Notes under the pieces: generated by a model
What the model was told of the DNA's origin: nothing
The model's input: the letters and a program-made list of their open reading frames with translations, nothing else
The model's database searches: none
Position numbers and translations under genes: made by a program
In this document: in pieces, positions 37,664 through 48,828 of the stretch
Layout of the letters: each line of letters begins with the position of its first letter
Position numbering within the stretch: the first letter of the stretch is position 1
Assembly: GCA_028455995.1 (NCBI GenBank)
Contig: JABELC010000002.1
Span: 248,001 to 312,000, forward strand
Source of the DNA: Scleromitrula shiraiana
Taxonomy: Eukaryota; Ascomycota; Leotiomycetes; Helotiales; Sclerotiniaceae
Direction: 5' to 3'
DNA length: 64,000 bases

Positions 37664-38074
37664 CTACCCCTCCCTAGGCGCCAAAAGCACATCATACCCC
37701 AACTCCAAACTCGCCTTCTCACCACCCTCCAGCGGTACAAAATCCACAACTAGTGAATCCTTGACCGCGAACACGGAGTCGTCTGCTAGATATGGGTCTT
37801 GGCGGTCGAAGATTTGCGTTATTATGGGTTTGTAGAGGGGGTGTTGGACCTTGAGTGGGGGGGTTAGTTGTACTATTTTATGGTGAGGAGGGTTGGAGGA
37901 AGAGGAAGGAGATTGGAATAGAGGGATTGGGAGAAGAGGTGATTGAAATGGGGTGGGAGAGGTATTTAGGGGGTTATTTACAATTTGATGGATGTGGGCG
38001 GGTCCGAAGGGATGTCGATCTAGTAGTTTGAGAAGGTTTCCTCCTGGGCCTGTGGATTGGATGCCCAGCAACAA
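37664..38074 (-). pseudogene. C-terminal fragment of an intradiol ring-cleavage dioxygenase
   Basis: About 136 codons are open. They start inside the catalytic domain with LLKLLDRHPFGPAHIHQIV, which carries both iron-binding histidines of catechol or hydroxyquinol 1,2-dioxygenases. TQIFDRQDPYLADDSVFAVK and VVDFVPLEGGEKASLELGYD follow, and these are also family sequence. A Pro/Ser-rich insertion of about 45 residues splits the two conserved blocks. The N-terminal domain and both iron-binding tyrosines are absent: the sequence upstream (above 38074 on this strand) does not continue the family. The product could not hold the iron, so this is a remnant. Its neighbour at 39686 is a phenol-hydroxylase-type monooxygenase, the usual partner enzyme. 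Confidence 0.8.
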
Positions 38075-39685
38075 CAGATATATATAAATCTTTCACTCGA
38101 GGTAGGTAGATCTCATGTATAGAACTTCACATGAAAACTAGAATGCCAAGCCATCTGCACGAAGCAGAACCCCTCTTTTGATCAGAAGATATCTTTATTA
38201 TATTCACCAGGACCTCGACTTCCTCTCATGCTCCACGTCAAAACCGCTGACGATTACCTGACAATTGCTATGATAATCGGCTCAAAATATCGGAGGATAT
38301 CGTGCATACCTACGAACTCACGAATCGGAAACGTCAAAAGAGAACATGTATTCGGATGTAAGCCAGCTCATGGGATATCCTATTCGTGAACAACATACGA
38401 TGCCGAACGATCCAATTATTTTGCTTCATATTCGAGTATGATGATCCCAGAACCCCGCAATGAACCCCCACATGAGCTTACTCGTGCATTGTTGGAGCTT
38501 TGACATCTGATGGTGATTTGCCATGTTTGGTGTGTTTGGGCCCCGGGTAAAGAGGTACGGTTGGCGTGTGGGGTGAGCCGAGTCGGAAATGTGTCGGGAA
38601 TATCACTTGCGACGACGACGACGACGACGACAACAATGCAATGGTAGATATCACCAATGCGACGATGGAGAATTCAACTTAATAAGAACAATTTCTAGTA
38701 AACAAAATCAACCCTGCACTATTTCGACTGAATATGTATTGTTTTACTCCATACTATTTATAGGATCAAATTCATTACCTGTGAATATTGATTGACTCTT
38801 CAAAAAGAGAGAGATGATTTAACTACCAATCATCCAGAACTCACTTAAAATTATAACAACTCAAATACGGCAGAAATATTCTCTGGAGATGGAGGAGATG
38901 GATTCAATTAGCGACTTCGCTTTCTTTTCCAACATGTCCTGTTTCTCGACTCGGAAAATATTCCATGCAGTACCACCTGCAGCTGAAATCACTCAAGCCC
39001 CGTTTCGAGGTATGATTCGGTATATATTTACGATATTAAGATTTGCCGAAGACGATATAAGAGTGAGATTGATTCCTAGGGTATCATTGAACTCGCTTTT
39101 TGTTGTTCTTATTGTTGCTCTTGATCTGAACAGTTGTAGGATCTTCACGTTTTCTCCGCCATCTACTGCGTACTTTGAACCTGCGGATGCTTGCTACCTA
39201 TTGATTGATTTTATGTTACAGTTGTTATCAAATCTGGGGTAACGGATGATCTTCAATCTTACCTATATAGTAGGTATACAAAATATCACAATGACTTACC
39301 CGCGCTACTCTCAAGTGAAGTGTCATTAAGTTCTATTCCGTTTGAGCCGATAATCTGGTAACTGAAGTTGAAGAGTAAGTTGGTGGGTAGTATGGTGGTA
39401 TTTCTTGTCCTGCGGAATGTACCTAGATAGTATTTTCGTGATACTTGCTGCATGTATAAGATAATATGAAGTGGAAGTTACCTTCGCCATATCATTCGAT
39501 ACATTTGCGATACCATAGAAAAGTCAATAAACTGAAAGTATACACTTGCAACACACTAGACTTCCGAGTCTCTTCTTTTCTTTTTTCTATTTAACACTCC
39601 TGCCTTCACTTATCCTCAAGTGAGAAGCAAGAATCTATCATAAAACGAACAATAGATAGCTGATATCTCATTCGAAACAAAAATC
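38075..39685. other. Intergenic region upstream of the monooxygenase
   Basis: No gene is supported. A short CGA trinucleotide tract lies at about 38611-38630. A 117-codon frame at 38889-39242 has no domain. The last part should carry the monooxygenase promoter. Confidence 0.45.
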
Positions 39686-42064
39686 ATGACTGAATGTTCG
39701 GTTTCTCATATAGATGTACTTATAATTGGAGCCGGCCCAGCTGGATTAATGGCCGCAACATGGATGGCGAGATGTGGAATAAATGCACGAATTATAGATA
39801 AACGAGGGACCAAAATCTTCACCGGGTATCCATTGCATTCAATATCTTTTATGTACAATGTTACAAACTAACATGAAGGTCTCTATAGTCAAGCAGATGG
39901 ACTTCAATGTAGAACGTTAGAGGTAAGAATCATCTCTGCTAATTGCTTTCAGATAATAATACTAACAGATCGACACCCAGATCTTTGACTCTTTCGACTT
40001 TGCAGATAGAGTTTGGAAAGAAAGTAACCACCTAATAGAAATCTGTCTCTGGAATCCAGACGAAGAAGGGAACATAAGAAGATCAGATCGAATACCCGAT
40101 ACCATTCCCGGGATTAGTCGTTTCCAGCAGGTCGTTCTACATCAAGGTATTTTCTCAATTTCTGATAAATCAAACAGGCTAATTAACGCACATGCTATCC
40201 AGGAAGAATCGAGCGATTCTTTCTAGACTCCCTCGGGGAACACAGTTCCATCCAAGTAGAACGAGGAGTCCTGCCCACCGTCCTCTCATTCGATACGTCA
40301 CTGTCCGAAGATATCAACAGCCACCCCATATCCGTCACATTACGCCATCTCCCCGCCTCCGAAATCGATATCGATCCCGAGCAATCCCAGACCACTCGAG
40401 ATGGATCCGCAATATCCGATGGGTTGTTCCGGAGTAATTTATCAAAAGATGATACGGACGAATTGCGAGACAAAGCGAATGCGAATCCGTTGGCTGGAAC
40501 TACGGAGATTGTGAAGGCGAAATATCTGATCGGGTGTGATGGGGCGCATTCTTGGACGAGGAGACAGTTGGGTTTGGGGATGGAGGGCGAACAGACGGAT
40601 TATATTTGGTTTGATATACTCGAATTTTCTTTATAGAGGGCGAAAGTCAAGGCTGACTTGACTTTTTCTAAGGGGTGTTCTTGATATTATACCTATTACG
40701 AATTTTCGTAAGTGTTGAAAATAAACCTAACGGATTGAAACGAGGCTTTGTACTAATTGTTGGATCTTGATATATAGCTGATATACGCATGAGATGTGCG
40801 ATTCACTCGGCCAATTCAGGTAGTATGATGATTATCCCACGAGAAAACAAATTAGTACGATTATACATCCAAATAACCAGTACCTCCTCCTCCTCCTCCT
40901 CCTCCTCAGCCAAAGTAAATCTATCCAACCCCCCATATTCAGATCTTTCCCACACCCACAAATACTAACACCCCCAAACCCCACCAGATATCCCGGCACT
41001 CCATAACCCCCACCCTAATCCTGCAATGCGCGCAAAGAATTCTCGCCCCCTACACCCTAACCTACACGACCTGCACCTGGTGGACCGCCTACCAAATCGG
41101 GCAGCGTCTCAGTCCCTCCTTCTCACCCGCCCCCTGTGCATCCGCATCCCCGCGCATCTTCCTCGCCGGCGACGCAGTGCACACCCATTCTCCCAAGGCC
41201 GGGCAAGGCATGAACATCAGTATCCACGACACGTACAACCTCGGCTGGAAAATCGCCCATGTTCTGCGCGGTCGCGCACGTCCACATATACTCTGCACGT
41301 ACGAGGCGGAACGACGAGGCGTAGCGAGGGAACTCATCGAATTCGATCGCGAGTTCGCGTCGTTGTTTTCGGGCCGGCCCGCGAGAAACGTGATGGATGA
41401 GGAGGGAATCAGCATGGAAGAATTCAAGGGCGTGTTTGCGAAGGGGAATCTTTTCGCTAGCGGTGTCGCGGTAGAATATGGAGAGAATCTGCTAGTTTCG
41501 AAATCGAAACTTGCATCTGAACGGGAAGCGGGAATCGTTTTTGCGAGGAATATTATCCCTGGGACGCAAATGCGGAGTTTTAAGGTCTTGATGCAGAGTG
41601 ATGCGCGGCCGTATCATTTCCAAGAACGGCTGAAGAGTACGGGGACATGGTATCTTGTTGTTTTTGCAGCTGATATCTGTAACCCCGCTCAGATGAAGCG
41701 AGTGCGAATACTAGCACGGGGATTAGAAAAGTTGGTAGAGAGGTTGAGAGAGGGGATTTTTGAAATATTGATGGTTCATTGTGCGAAGAGGGAGGATGTG
41801 GAGTTGGGGGATTTACCGGCGATTTTTTATAGGGGCAGGGAGGGGGAAGGCTGGGATTATGAGAGGGTTTTTGTGGATGGGGTGAGTTACCATGAGGGCT
41901 GGGGGAGGGCGTATGAGGGGTATGGGGTTGAGGTGGGGGGTGGTGGGTGTATGGTGCTGGTGAGACCGGATCAGGTTGTTGGGTGGGTTGGAGGGATTGA
42001 AGAGGAGGATTTGAGGGGGCTGGAGGGATGGTTGGGGAGATTTATGGTGGGAAGAGGTGCTTGA
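39686..42064 (+). CDS. FAD-dependent aromatic monooxygenase (phenol 2-monooxygenase type)
   Basis: Model: join(39686..39825, 39889..39922, 39981..40146, 40203..40608, 40673..40707, 40778..40914, 40988..42064), 664 residues, in phase. It should hydroxylate a phenolic ring using NADPH, FAD and O2. Visible signatures are IGAGPAG (residues 14-20) for the FAD Rossmann fold, a QADGLQCRTLE active-site segment, CDGAHSWTRR (the DG motif) and LAGDAVHTHSPKAGQG (the GD motif, Asp near 368). A C-terminal thioredoxin-like dimerisation region is present and ends with RPDQVVGWVG. For exon 3 a nearer acceptor (39968) would insert four residues; I chose 39980 because it restores the EIFDSF family sequence. Nine TCC codons near residue 300 encode a polyserine run just before intron 6. 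The dioxygenase fragment 1.6 kb away suggests a former catabolic pair. It could instead be a secondary-metabolite hydroxylase. Confidence 0.88.
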
Positions 42065-42415
42065 GGGTGAGGGTTGGATAGGGCGCGAAGTCTCCTAAGA
42101 TTTTCAGACTCTCTCCTGTCCAATCGCTACGATGGTTTCTATTTGCCTCACAATAGGGAAGCATTTTTAATACTTTCTTTACACTCTTGATATGATATTC
42201 ATTTAAATAACACAAAATAATTATCACGACCGACTTCTAGTAGAAGAAAGACGAATCGATAAGATAGAAAGTACAAGAAGTTTCGACAAGAAAGAAAGGA
42301 AAAAAAAAATAATAAACATACAAACTGCCCATGCATCTTCTTTTCTGGATGCAACTCCCCACCATTCACAAACGCCATCTTGAAAATACTATTCAAAGAA
42401 TGAAACTTATGCTAA
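42065..42415. other. Spacer before the repeat-peptide locus
   Basis: No gene is seen. I searched this stretch for an ATG followed by a hydrophobic signal peptide that could begin the repeat-peptide gene and found none convincing. A poly-A-rich tract lies near 42298-42312. Confidence 0.5.
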
Positions 42416-42766
42416 AAGTCCAAACTGGCAATATCCCCCGAGGAAGCTTTGTAAGGTGGTGCAAGCAATGGAGCAAATGTCGATGACATCGAAAAACGCA
42501 GACGTGACACAGAATCGCCAGACGAGGCTTTATATGGTGGTGTTCATAACTCAGCAGGCGCTGAAGATGTTGAACAACCTGTCAAACGCGACACCGAGTC
42601 ACCTGATGAGGCCTTATATGGAGGTGTCCACAATTCAGCCGGTGCCGAAGACGTCGAACAACCAGCTAAGTTGAGACGTGACACAGAGTCTCCTGATGAA
42701 GCTTTGTATGGCGGTGTCCATAACTCAGCTGGTGCTGAAGACGTTGAACAGGCAGCTAAGAACTAA
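42416..42766 (+). pseudogene. Kex2-type repeat peptide precursor, 5' end missing or broken
   Basis: The frame ending at TAA 42764-42766 encodes three tandem units that begin at 42506, 42590 and 42680 (28-30 codons each). Each carries DTESPDEALYGGVHNSAG followed by AEDVEQ and is set off by basic pairs or triplets (KRRR, KR, LRR), the cleavage sites expected for Kex2. A degenerate fourth unit precedes them (42416-42505, SPEEAL then GGASNGA), in which the conserved Tyr codon reads TAA (42452-42454). That stop could instead lie in an intron: GTAAGG at 42451 and an acceptor AG at 42500-42501 would keep the frame. Another in-frame TAA at 42413-42415 and the lack of a signal peptide argue for a truncated gene. 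Architecture fits secreted Kex2-processed repeat proteins and dikaritin-type peptide precursors. No UstY/DUF3328 or tyrosinase gene is in the window. Confidence 0.6.
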
Positions 42767-44155
42767 AGGCTGAGTTTAGTCTAGTCTTTTAGCATGGTTT
42801 GTTTGGTGATGGTCTTAAAATTCAGTTGTCTAGAGGTTGTTTGTGAGTTTGAAGGTTCATTTTGGCGAGATTGAAGAATTGAGAGGGTGGGTGAAGAAGG
42901 TTATTGGTGTTGTTATATTCCAAGTGTTTGTTTAGCATCTCATGAGAAGTCAATCAACCATGAGGCTATTATTCTACAACAAATGAATCGCTTGTTATCT
43001 GAGTCTAATCGCAAAGTTTCTATACTGTAAGCATTCTTGAATACTACTTTACTTGATTGATAAAAAAAGGCGACTAGGATTCGTGGTCGTAGGGTAGGTA
43101 TATCTGATCACCATAGAAAAGTTGATGTCTAAGCTCTTCTGATACAAAAATTTATACGATTCCGAGTTGAGGTTGTACACACACAGACCAAAACATGGTA
43201 GTGGATCTTAATAACTCTCTTTGGGTTAATAATATTAAATATATAGATCTGTGCTCAACTTTAAAACTGCACTGTTACCCACACGTGATCGTATTTACTT
43301 AATATTAGCTTAATATAGATTAGCTTATATTAGCTCAGCCAGGGATCTCTTATTATTCGTTCCACTTCGGAACCCTTTTCAATAATATACATCTTTTTAT
43401 CCTTACACTTCTTACACTTCTTACACTCTTCTTACACTCTTATTACACTCTTATTACACTCTTATTACACTCTTATTACACTATTACACTCTTATTACAC
43501 TCTTACACTCTTACACTCTTACACTCACTCTTACACGCACCAATTGAAAATTGATATATATATATATCTATAAGTGATTACTTAATATTAATTATCTTAG
43601 TTGTTACATTCTTCCCCCGAAGATCAATCTTCAAAAATTATTTTGTACCTTCATGACTATGTATGACTATGTATGACTATGTATGACTTAGTACTCTCTC
43701 TCTATTACACCCGGTCAATCAAAATTATTCAGGATTAGGGCATTGACATCAAAATTCTATAATTATTTTATGTCAACAAGACGGTAACGTAAAGAAAAAG
43801 GGTGATTAGACAGAATCAGACTCTGTGAATCTTTCCTTTCCGCATATATACCGTATATCTTTTACTAGTTATTAGACTCTTAGAGAGATACTACTCGAGT
43901 AATAAATAGTATACTAATATTTGGGCATTATTAAACAAAGTTCTTCAAAACAATCATTCATATCAGAACTCGGACATCTCGATTTCTCCTCTCTCTCTCT
44001 CTCTCCTCTCTCCTCTTCGTTCAGTATTCAATTTTTCTTTTCTAACTTATTTGTATTCTATTTCATTAATCTTCGTTCTCAAATCCTATACACTCTGCAA
44101 TAGACATCAAGTACTCACCTCTAAATTCACATAATATCTTAATACATCAGAAATC
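42767..44155. repeat. Intergenic region with tandem repeats and a possible solo LTR
   Basis: No gene is supported. An imperfect CTTATTACACT/CTTACACT tandem array lies at about 43402-43535, and a short GACTATGTAT array at about 43653-43690. The stretch 43273-43608 starts TGTTACCC and ends TTGTTACA. It contains paired promoter-like and AT-rich parts and could be a solo LTR, but I found no target duplication. A short CT dinucleotide run lies near 43985-44003. The last part should carry the promoter of the next gene. Confidence 0.5.
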
Positions 44156-45770
44156 ATGACGAAAACGATACTTATCTTAGGAGCTTCTTATGCTGGTTTG
44201 ACAGTTGCTCATAAGTCAGTATATTTCTGAGGATATTGTACAAGAAAAAGACAATTAACATGTATCTGCAGACTTCTGAAAACCACTTTACCTGCTGTTC
44301 CTGATCTTAAGGTTGTTTTGGTATCCCCTACTACTCATCTATATTGGAATATGGCATCTGTTCGAGGTTTGTGAAGGATTCCACTAAATATGAAACCAAT
44401 TCTCACATTGAATAGCAATTGTCCCTGGTCAATTTGGTGATGATAAAGTGAGTCTATTTTGTTCTTCTTATCTTAGATTCGATGGGCTATGTATGCTAAT
44501 ACTCCGTTTAGATGTTCGCAGAGCTCGCGCCTGGTTTCAGCAACTATCCCAAAGATTCCTTCGAATTTGTTTTAGGCACAGCAACCAAAATGGACACTAC
44601 CAGTAAATCTGTCACAATCAAGACAGTCGCAGGACCCGAGTCTATTCAACAATATGATACCCTTGTTATTGCCACTGGAAGTCGCACAATTGGAGATGTA
44701 CCGTGGAAAGGAGCATTATCGGGATATGAACAGACCAAAAAACTTCTTCACCAATTTCAAGAGAATGTTAAAAATGCCAAATCAATTGTTGTGGGAGGTG
44801 GCGGTGCAACAGGGACAGAAACAGCAGGAGAATTAGGATTCGAATTTGGAAAGACCAAGGAAATTACATTGGTATGTCTAAATTTCCCGATCTCTCAGCG
44901 AGAACAAATCATTAACAATTGAATAGATCACAGCCGGTGAAGAAGTCCTCAAAGGAGCAGTCCCTAGCGCCATCGCCCAAGGCGCCCAAAACGAGCTCAA
45001 AAAACTTAACGTCCAGATAAAACTCAACACCCTAATAACCTCCTCCTCAGTTCTCCCCACCGGCCAAACCTCCCTCGTCCTATCCGATGGCGAAACTCTC
45101 CTCTGCGACTTATATCTCCCCACCGCCGGAACAATCCCAAACAGTGATTTTATCCCAAAAAATCTTGTCAATGGCCAGGGATTCGTAAAAGTTGATGAAC
45201 ATCTCAAGGTAAAGGATGTACAGGATGTTTGGGCCGCGGGTGATATTATTGATGCTCAACCGAGTCAGTATGTTTATGCGGATAAACAGGCTGTGGCTTT
45301 GGCGAAGAATTTAGATTTGGTGTTGAGGGCGAAGAATCCCCTTGTTTATAAGACGAATGGGGCTCGTAAGTTTATATTTTACCCCTTTTTTCTTTTGCAC
45401 TTCCCCTCTCTCATCTACGATCTCCCATCTTCGATCTTATCACTGTCTAATCATAGCTCGCACTAATATTCATCTTCTCAAAGCAATGATTGCCGTCACC
45501 CTCGGAAGAAGCAAAGCCACAGGAAGAGCTGGAAGTTTTAAACTCCCCAGTATAATCGTCTGGTTCGTTAGTAAGTATCTGTCCTCTTCTTTTCTTCACT
45601 TCTTTCCTTCTCCACTTCTTTCCTTCTCCACCCATTTCTCTTCCCTTCATTCCCCTTCTTATTCATGTCTTCCTTGATATCATCTATCCACCATACTAAC
45701 CACTCAAACAGAGGGCCGTACACTCGGTACCCAGAATTTACTTCCTTATGTTAATGGAAGTAAATTCTAA
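44156..45770 (+). CDS. AMID/FSP1-like FAD oxidoreductase
   Basis: Model: join(44156..44214, 44272..44366, 44416..44447, 44512..44871, 44927..45365, 45484..45570, 45712..45770), 376 residues, in phase at every junction. Two dinucleotide-binding motifs are visible: LGASYAG near residues 8-14 for FAD and VVGGGGATGTETAGE near the middle for NAD(P)H. A conserved VWAAGDIID segment, which contacts FAD, follows near three-quarters of the length. This is the pyridine nucleotide-disulfide oxidoreductase fold of the AIF-like AMID/AIFM2 (FSP1) group. Animal members reduce quinones; fungal ones are usually annotated as AMID-like mitochondrial oxidoreductases. No N-terminal targeting sequence is obvious, because the first motif begins at once. 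Precise substrate unknown. Confidence 0.88.
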
Positions 45771-47178
45771 GTTTTAAATCCTTTTTTCAGTTGGAGTGGT
45801 TCAGTTGTGTTATATCGGTTTGGGTTTTAGTATAATATACACTTGTGTTTTTATTGTCGTTTGCTCGTTTGTTGAGAGCTAGAGAGAGATGGGGAGAAAG
45901 AGCTAGAGAGCTAGAGAGGGAGGGAGGGAGGGAGATTAGATAGATGGATTAATTTGTATTGATGGGTTATCGTGATGGGTAGGTAGTTGAGGGCTTGTAT
46001 AGCAAAGTGATGATATTGTAGAGAAGCGTTCAGTTCGCATGTAATAAATAGTATACCCAATTCCAATTCCATTCCAATTCCAATCCTAATTACAATTACA
46101 ATTACAATTACAATTACAATTACAATTACAATTTCCACTGGCAGTGCTAATCGCGACAAATTACATTAATCCAGTGCTTGAATATTATAATATATATTGC
46201 CCGTATGTATATATTATGTATATATATCATATTCTAATATCTAACGTACTGGCAGCAATATCCGAGTCAGAATAATTATATGCGTACTAGTATATAGTAT
46301 ATGAGTATCTCATGCTCGTTCTTGGCGATGGGATGGATGTATGTATGGATGTATGTAAGCGGTATTTATGGATGTATATGAATTACTAGTAGATTAACTT
46401 GAACTTGAACTCCGAGTCTATATTATGTATGGTGTGGTATGGTATGTATGTATGTATGTATGTATGTATGTATGTATGTATGTATGTATGTATGTATGTA
46501 TGTATGTATGTATGTTATTATGATTCTAGTAGGTGATCTGATTGATTGATTGTTTGATTGTGTATTTATCTGTTTGGTGATAGGTTATTTGAGGTTATTT
46601 TGAGGTTAGTTATTTATTTATTTATTTGTTTATTCAGTAGTATATTATTTGAAGTTATTTGAGGTTATTTGAGGTTATTTGAGATTATTTGAGGTTATTT
46701 CAAGTTGTTTGGTTCTGTGTTTATTCGTTTGTTTATTCGTTTGTCTGTCTATTCGTCTATCTTTCTATCTTTTTAACTATAGCGTAATTTGATGTGGAAG
46801 ATGAAAGATAAGAGATGTGAAGCGTGTAACAGGAATTCTGTATTTTGTTTCTAGAAGTATGGTGTATACACCGTGTATGTACGATGTACGGTGTATACTG
46901 TATGCTGTGTTTGTGTTTATTGTATAGATAGTCTGGTTTTTGTTTTGTTTTGTATTGTATTGTATTGTTTTGTATTGAGGTGAAGTGAATTGAAGTTAAG
47001 TAAAATAAAATAAAGTGATATCCCGAATTGAACCAAACCAAACCGAATCAAACCGAACCAAACCACCCAATCCAATCTATGACCATATCACACCAAAACA
47101 CCAAACCAACCCCCAAACTCCTCCCAACCCGCCCATTCCATTCCATTCCCCCATAAACCCATCCATTCATTCATTCAT
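45771..47178. repeat. Microsatellite-rich convergent spacer
   Basis: No gene is seen between the convergent 3' ends. Tracts include AG-rich sequence near 45870-45935, AATTAC at about 46085-46130, a long TATG array at about 46441-46514, GAGGTTATTT units near 46585-46700, and AAACC/ACCAA sequence near 47030-47065. Confidence 0.65.
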
Positions 47179-48828
47179 TTAAGCCCCCACTAGTTTACTA
47201 CTATCCCTCCCCGTACTCTTCATCTCCCCCCTCATAACCTCATTAAACTGTTCCCAGCCATCCAGATAAAGATGATGTCCCGCCTTCTGGATGATAACGA
47301 CCTCGGCCCTTCCATTCTCCAACTTCTTTTCCTCCTCACTCGCATTCTTGAGGGCTTTTTCCTTCGCTTCTTTGCAGGCTTGTGCTGCGGCATAGCCGCC
47401 TGCTATGTCCATCCAGTCGTTTTCGCCGTACATGAAGATGATGGGGTAGCCTGTTTCTTTTATTTGGGTTTGGGTTTGGGCTTTGGGGGGATTGGAGGGG
47501 GTTGACGATGGGGATGGGGAAGGAATAGATTGTCGACCGACTCCGTGAATGCGTCGGATAAGTGGGGAACGAGCGAATGCTCCAGGGGCAAGGATATACG
47601 GTAATGCGTATTCGCCGCTTCCGCGCTGACGGAAGAGGGAATAGGCGTACATGTGAAGAGCCTCACTCTCGTCTGATTGTAAGTGAGAGAAACGACGGGA
47701 TGTCCAGCCAGAGACGAGACGGGGACCTAGAGGGCCTGCCCAGCGGACGAGGGAGAAAGGGGAGACATTGGAGTCCCAGAGGTAGGTGAGCCAGAATGGG
47801 AGGGGTCGTTTGACGGGTTCGGATGATTTAGATGTGTTTGTTCTTTTGGAGCGGTTGTTGCCGAAATTGTTGTTGTCAGTATGGGGTGCTGATACGATAT
47901 CTGTTTCTTGATCTTGGGTGAATTCGTTGACCATGGTTGATTCTTCGGGTTCTGGCATCTCGGCTGATGTTGCGTATGGATCTTCGGGGATTCCAACTGG
48001 AGAGGCGAGGATTAATTTGTTGAGATGCCCGGGATATTTGAGTGCATATGCGACGGCCATGTAGCCACCCATGCTGTGTCCTAGGAGGGTGAATTTGTCG
48101 ATTTTCTTTAGGATGCGCCATTCTTCTAGGGCGTCGATGAACCAGTTTTCTGCTTCTGTAATTTTGCCGGCTCGGTCTTTAGCGGTGATTTTGAAGGGGG
48201 GTCGAGTACTGCGTCCCATTCCTAACATATCTAATGCGTAGATCTTCCAACCGGGTACTCTACTCAATCCTTCAAAATTCTTGTAAAAGAACCCTAAACC
48301 GGCACCGTAACCATGTAACATAACTAAATTCTCCTCGACCTCCTCACCGATTCTTTCCACAGAAAACTCATTCAATGCTCTATTCTTGCCACTCAGTTGT
48401 ACGAGATTGGAATGCCATTGTCGTGGTCCATGAGGGTCGTTTATAGAGTTTGTTCGAACTGGTTTTGATAATGCGGCTGGATCATCGTTTACAGACAAAC
48501 TGGATGTTCCAGCAGATACTGGGGCCGAACCGGTTTGGGTATGTGTTGGAGGTTTTTGTAAATATGGTATGAATGACATAACATTGTGTTCTGCAATAGC
48601 AGGTGAAACGCTCGCCCACCACTGACTAAAAGCTGGCTTATATCCCAAAGGAAAATATCTCGATGGTCCCGCCGCACGTTGAGATGCCAATACTGGCTGT
48701 TGACCTCCTTGCGCCGCAGACATTGTAGATGATAGTCGTTTAAGGTATGGGAAGATAGACTTTCGTCCACTGAATGTATCTGATGGTCCTGATCGCAGTA
48801 GGAGCGATGAAAGAGGTATTGGATACAA
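47179..48828 (-). CDS. Alpha/beta hydrolase, Cld1/CGI-58 (ABHD4/5) type
   Basis: A single exon of 549 residues. The nucleophile elbow is LLGHSMGGY with Ser at about 252. An upstream oxyanion-type MLHGYGAG lies near 170-177. The C terminus has AGHHLYLDGWEQFN, where HHLYLD fits the H-x4-D motif of the CGI-58/ICT1/Cld1 lipid acyltransferase-hydrolase group. Yeast Cld1 removes an acyl chain from mitochondrial cardiolipin. The first 36 residues are Ser/Arg/Lys-rich with no acidic patch, which suits a mitochondrial presequence. A second Met at 36 could be an alternative start giving a non-targeted form. A low-complexity insertion lies before the last catalytic block (SPSPSSTPSNPP). Substrate is inferred from the family. 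Confidence 0.87.
   Translation of the reverse strand: MYPIPLSSLLLRSGPSDTFSGRKSIFPYLKRLSSTMSAAQGGQQPVLASQRAAGPSRYFPLGYKPAFSQWWASVSPAIAEHNVMSFIPYLQKPPTHTQTGSAPVSAGTSSLSVNDDPAALSKPVRTNSINDPHGPRQWHSNLVQLSGKNRALNEFSVERIGEEVEENLVMLHGYGAGLGFFYKNFEGLSRVPGWKIYALDMLGMGRSTRPPFKITAKDRAGKITEAENWFIDALEEWRILKKIDKFTLLGHSMGGYMAVAYALKYPGHLNKLILASPVGIPEDPYATSAEMPEPEESTMVNEFTQDQETDIVSAPHTDNNNFGNNRSKRTNTSKSSEPVKRPLPFWLTYLWDSNVSPFSLVRWAGPLGPRLVSGWTSRRFSHLQSDESEALHMYAYSLFRQRGSGEYALPYILAPGAFARSPLIRRIHGVGRQSIPSPSPSSTPSNPPKAQTQTQIKETGYPIIFMYGENDWMDIAGGYAAAQACKEAKEKALKNASEEEKKLENGRAEVVIIQKAGHHLYLDGWEQFNEVMRGEMKSTGRDSSKLVGA

Noticed and set aside
38889..39242. 117-codon frame before the monooxygenase
   Set aside because: No family resemblance on either strand, and it does not supply the missing N-terminal half of the dioxygenase.
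42456..42674. 72-codon frame overlapping the peptide repeats
   Set aside because: It is in another frame. The third-position pattern of changes supports the frame ending at 42766 instead.
42416..42766. Repeat peptide as an alpha-type mating pheromone
   Set aside because: Kex2 spacing fits, but the units lack the Trp/Cys-Gly-Gln-containing core of ascomycete alpha pheromones.
43402..43535. CRISPR-like repeat array
   Set aside because: Units are short, contiguous and have no unique spacers; this is a eukaryotic simple-repeat tract.
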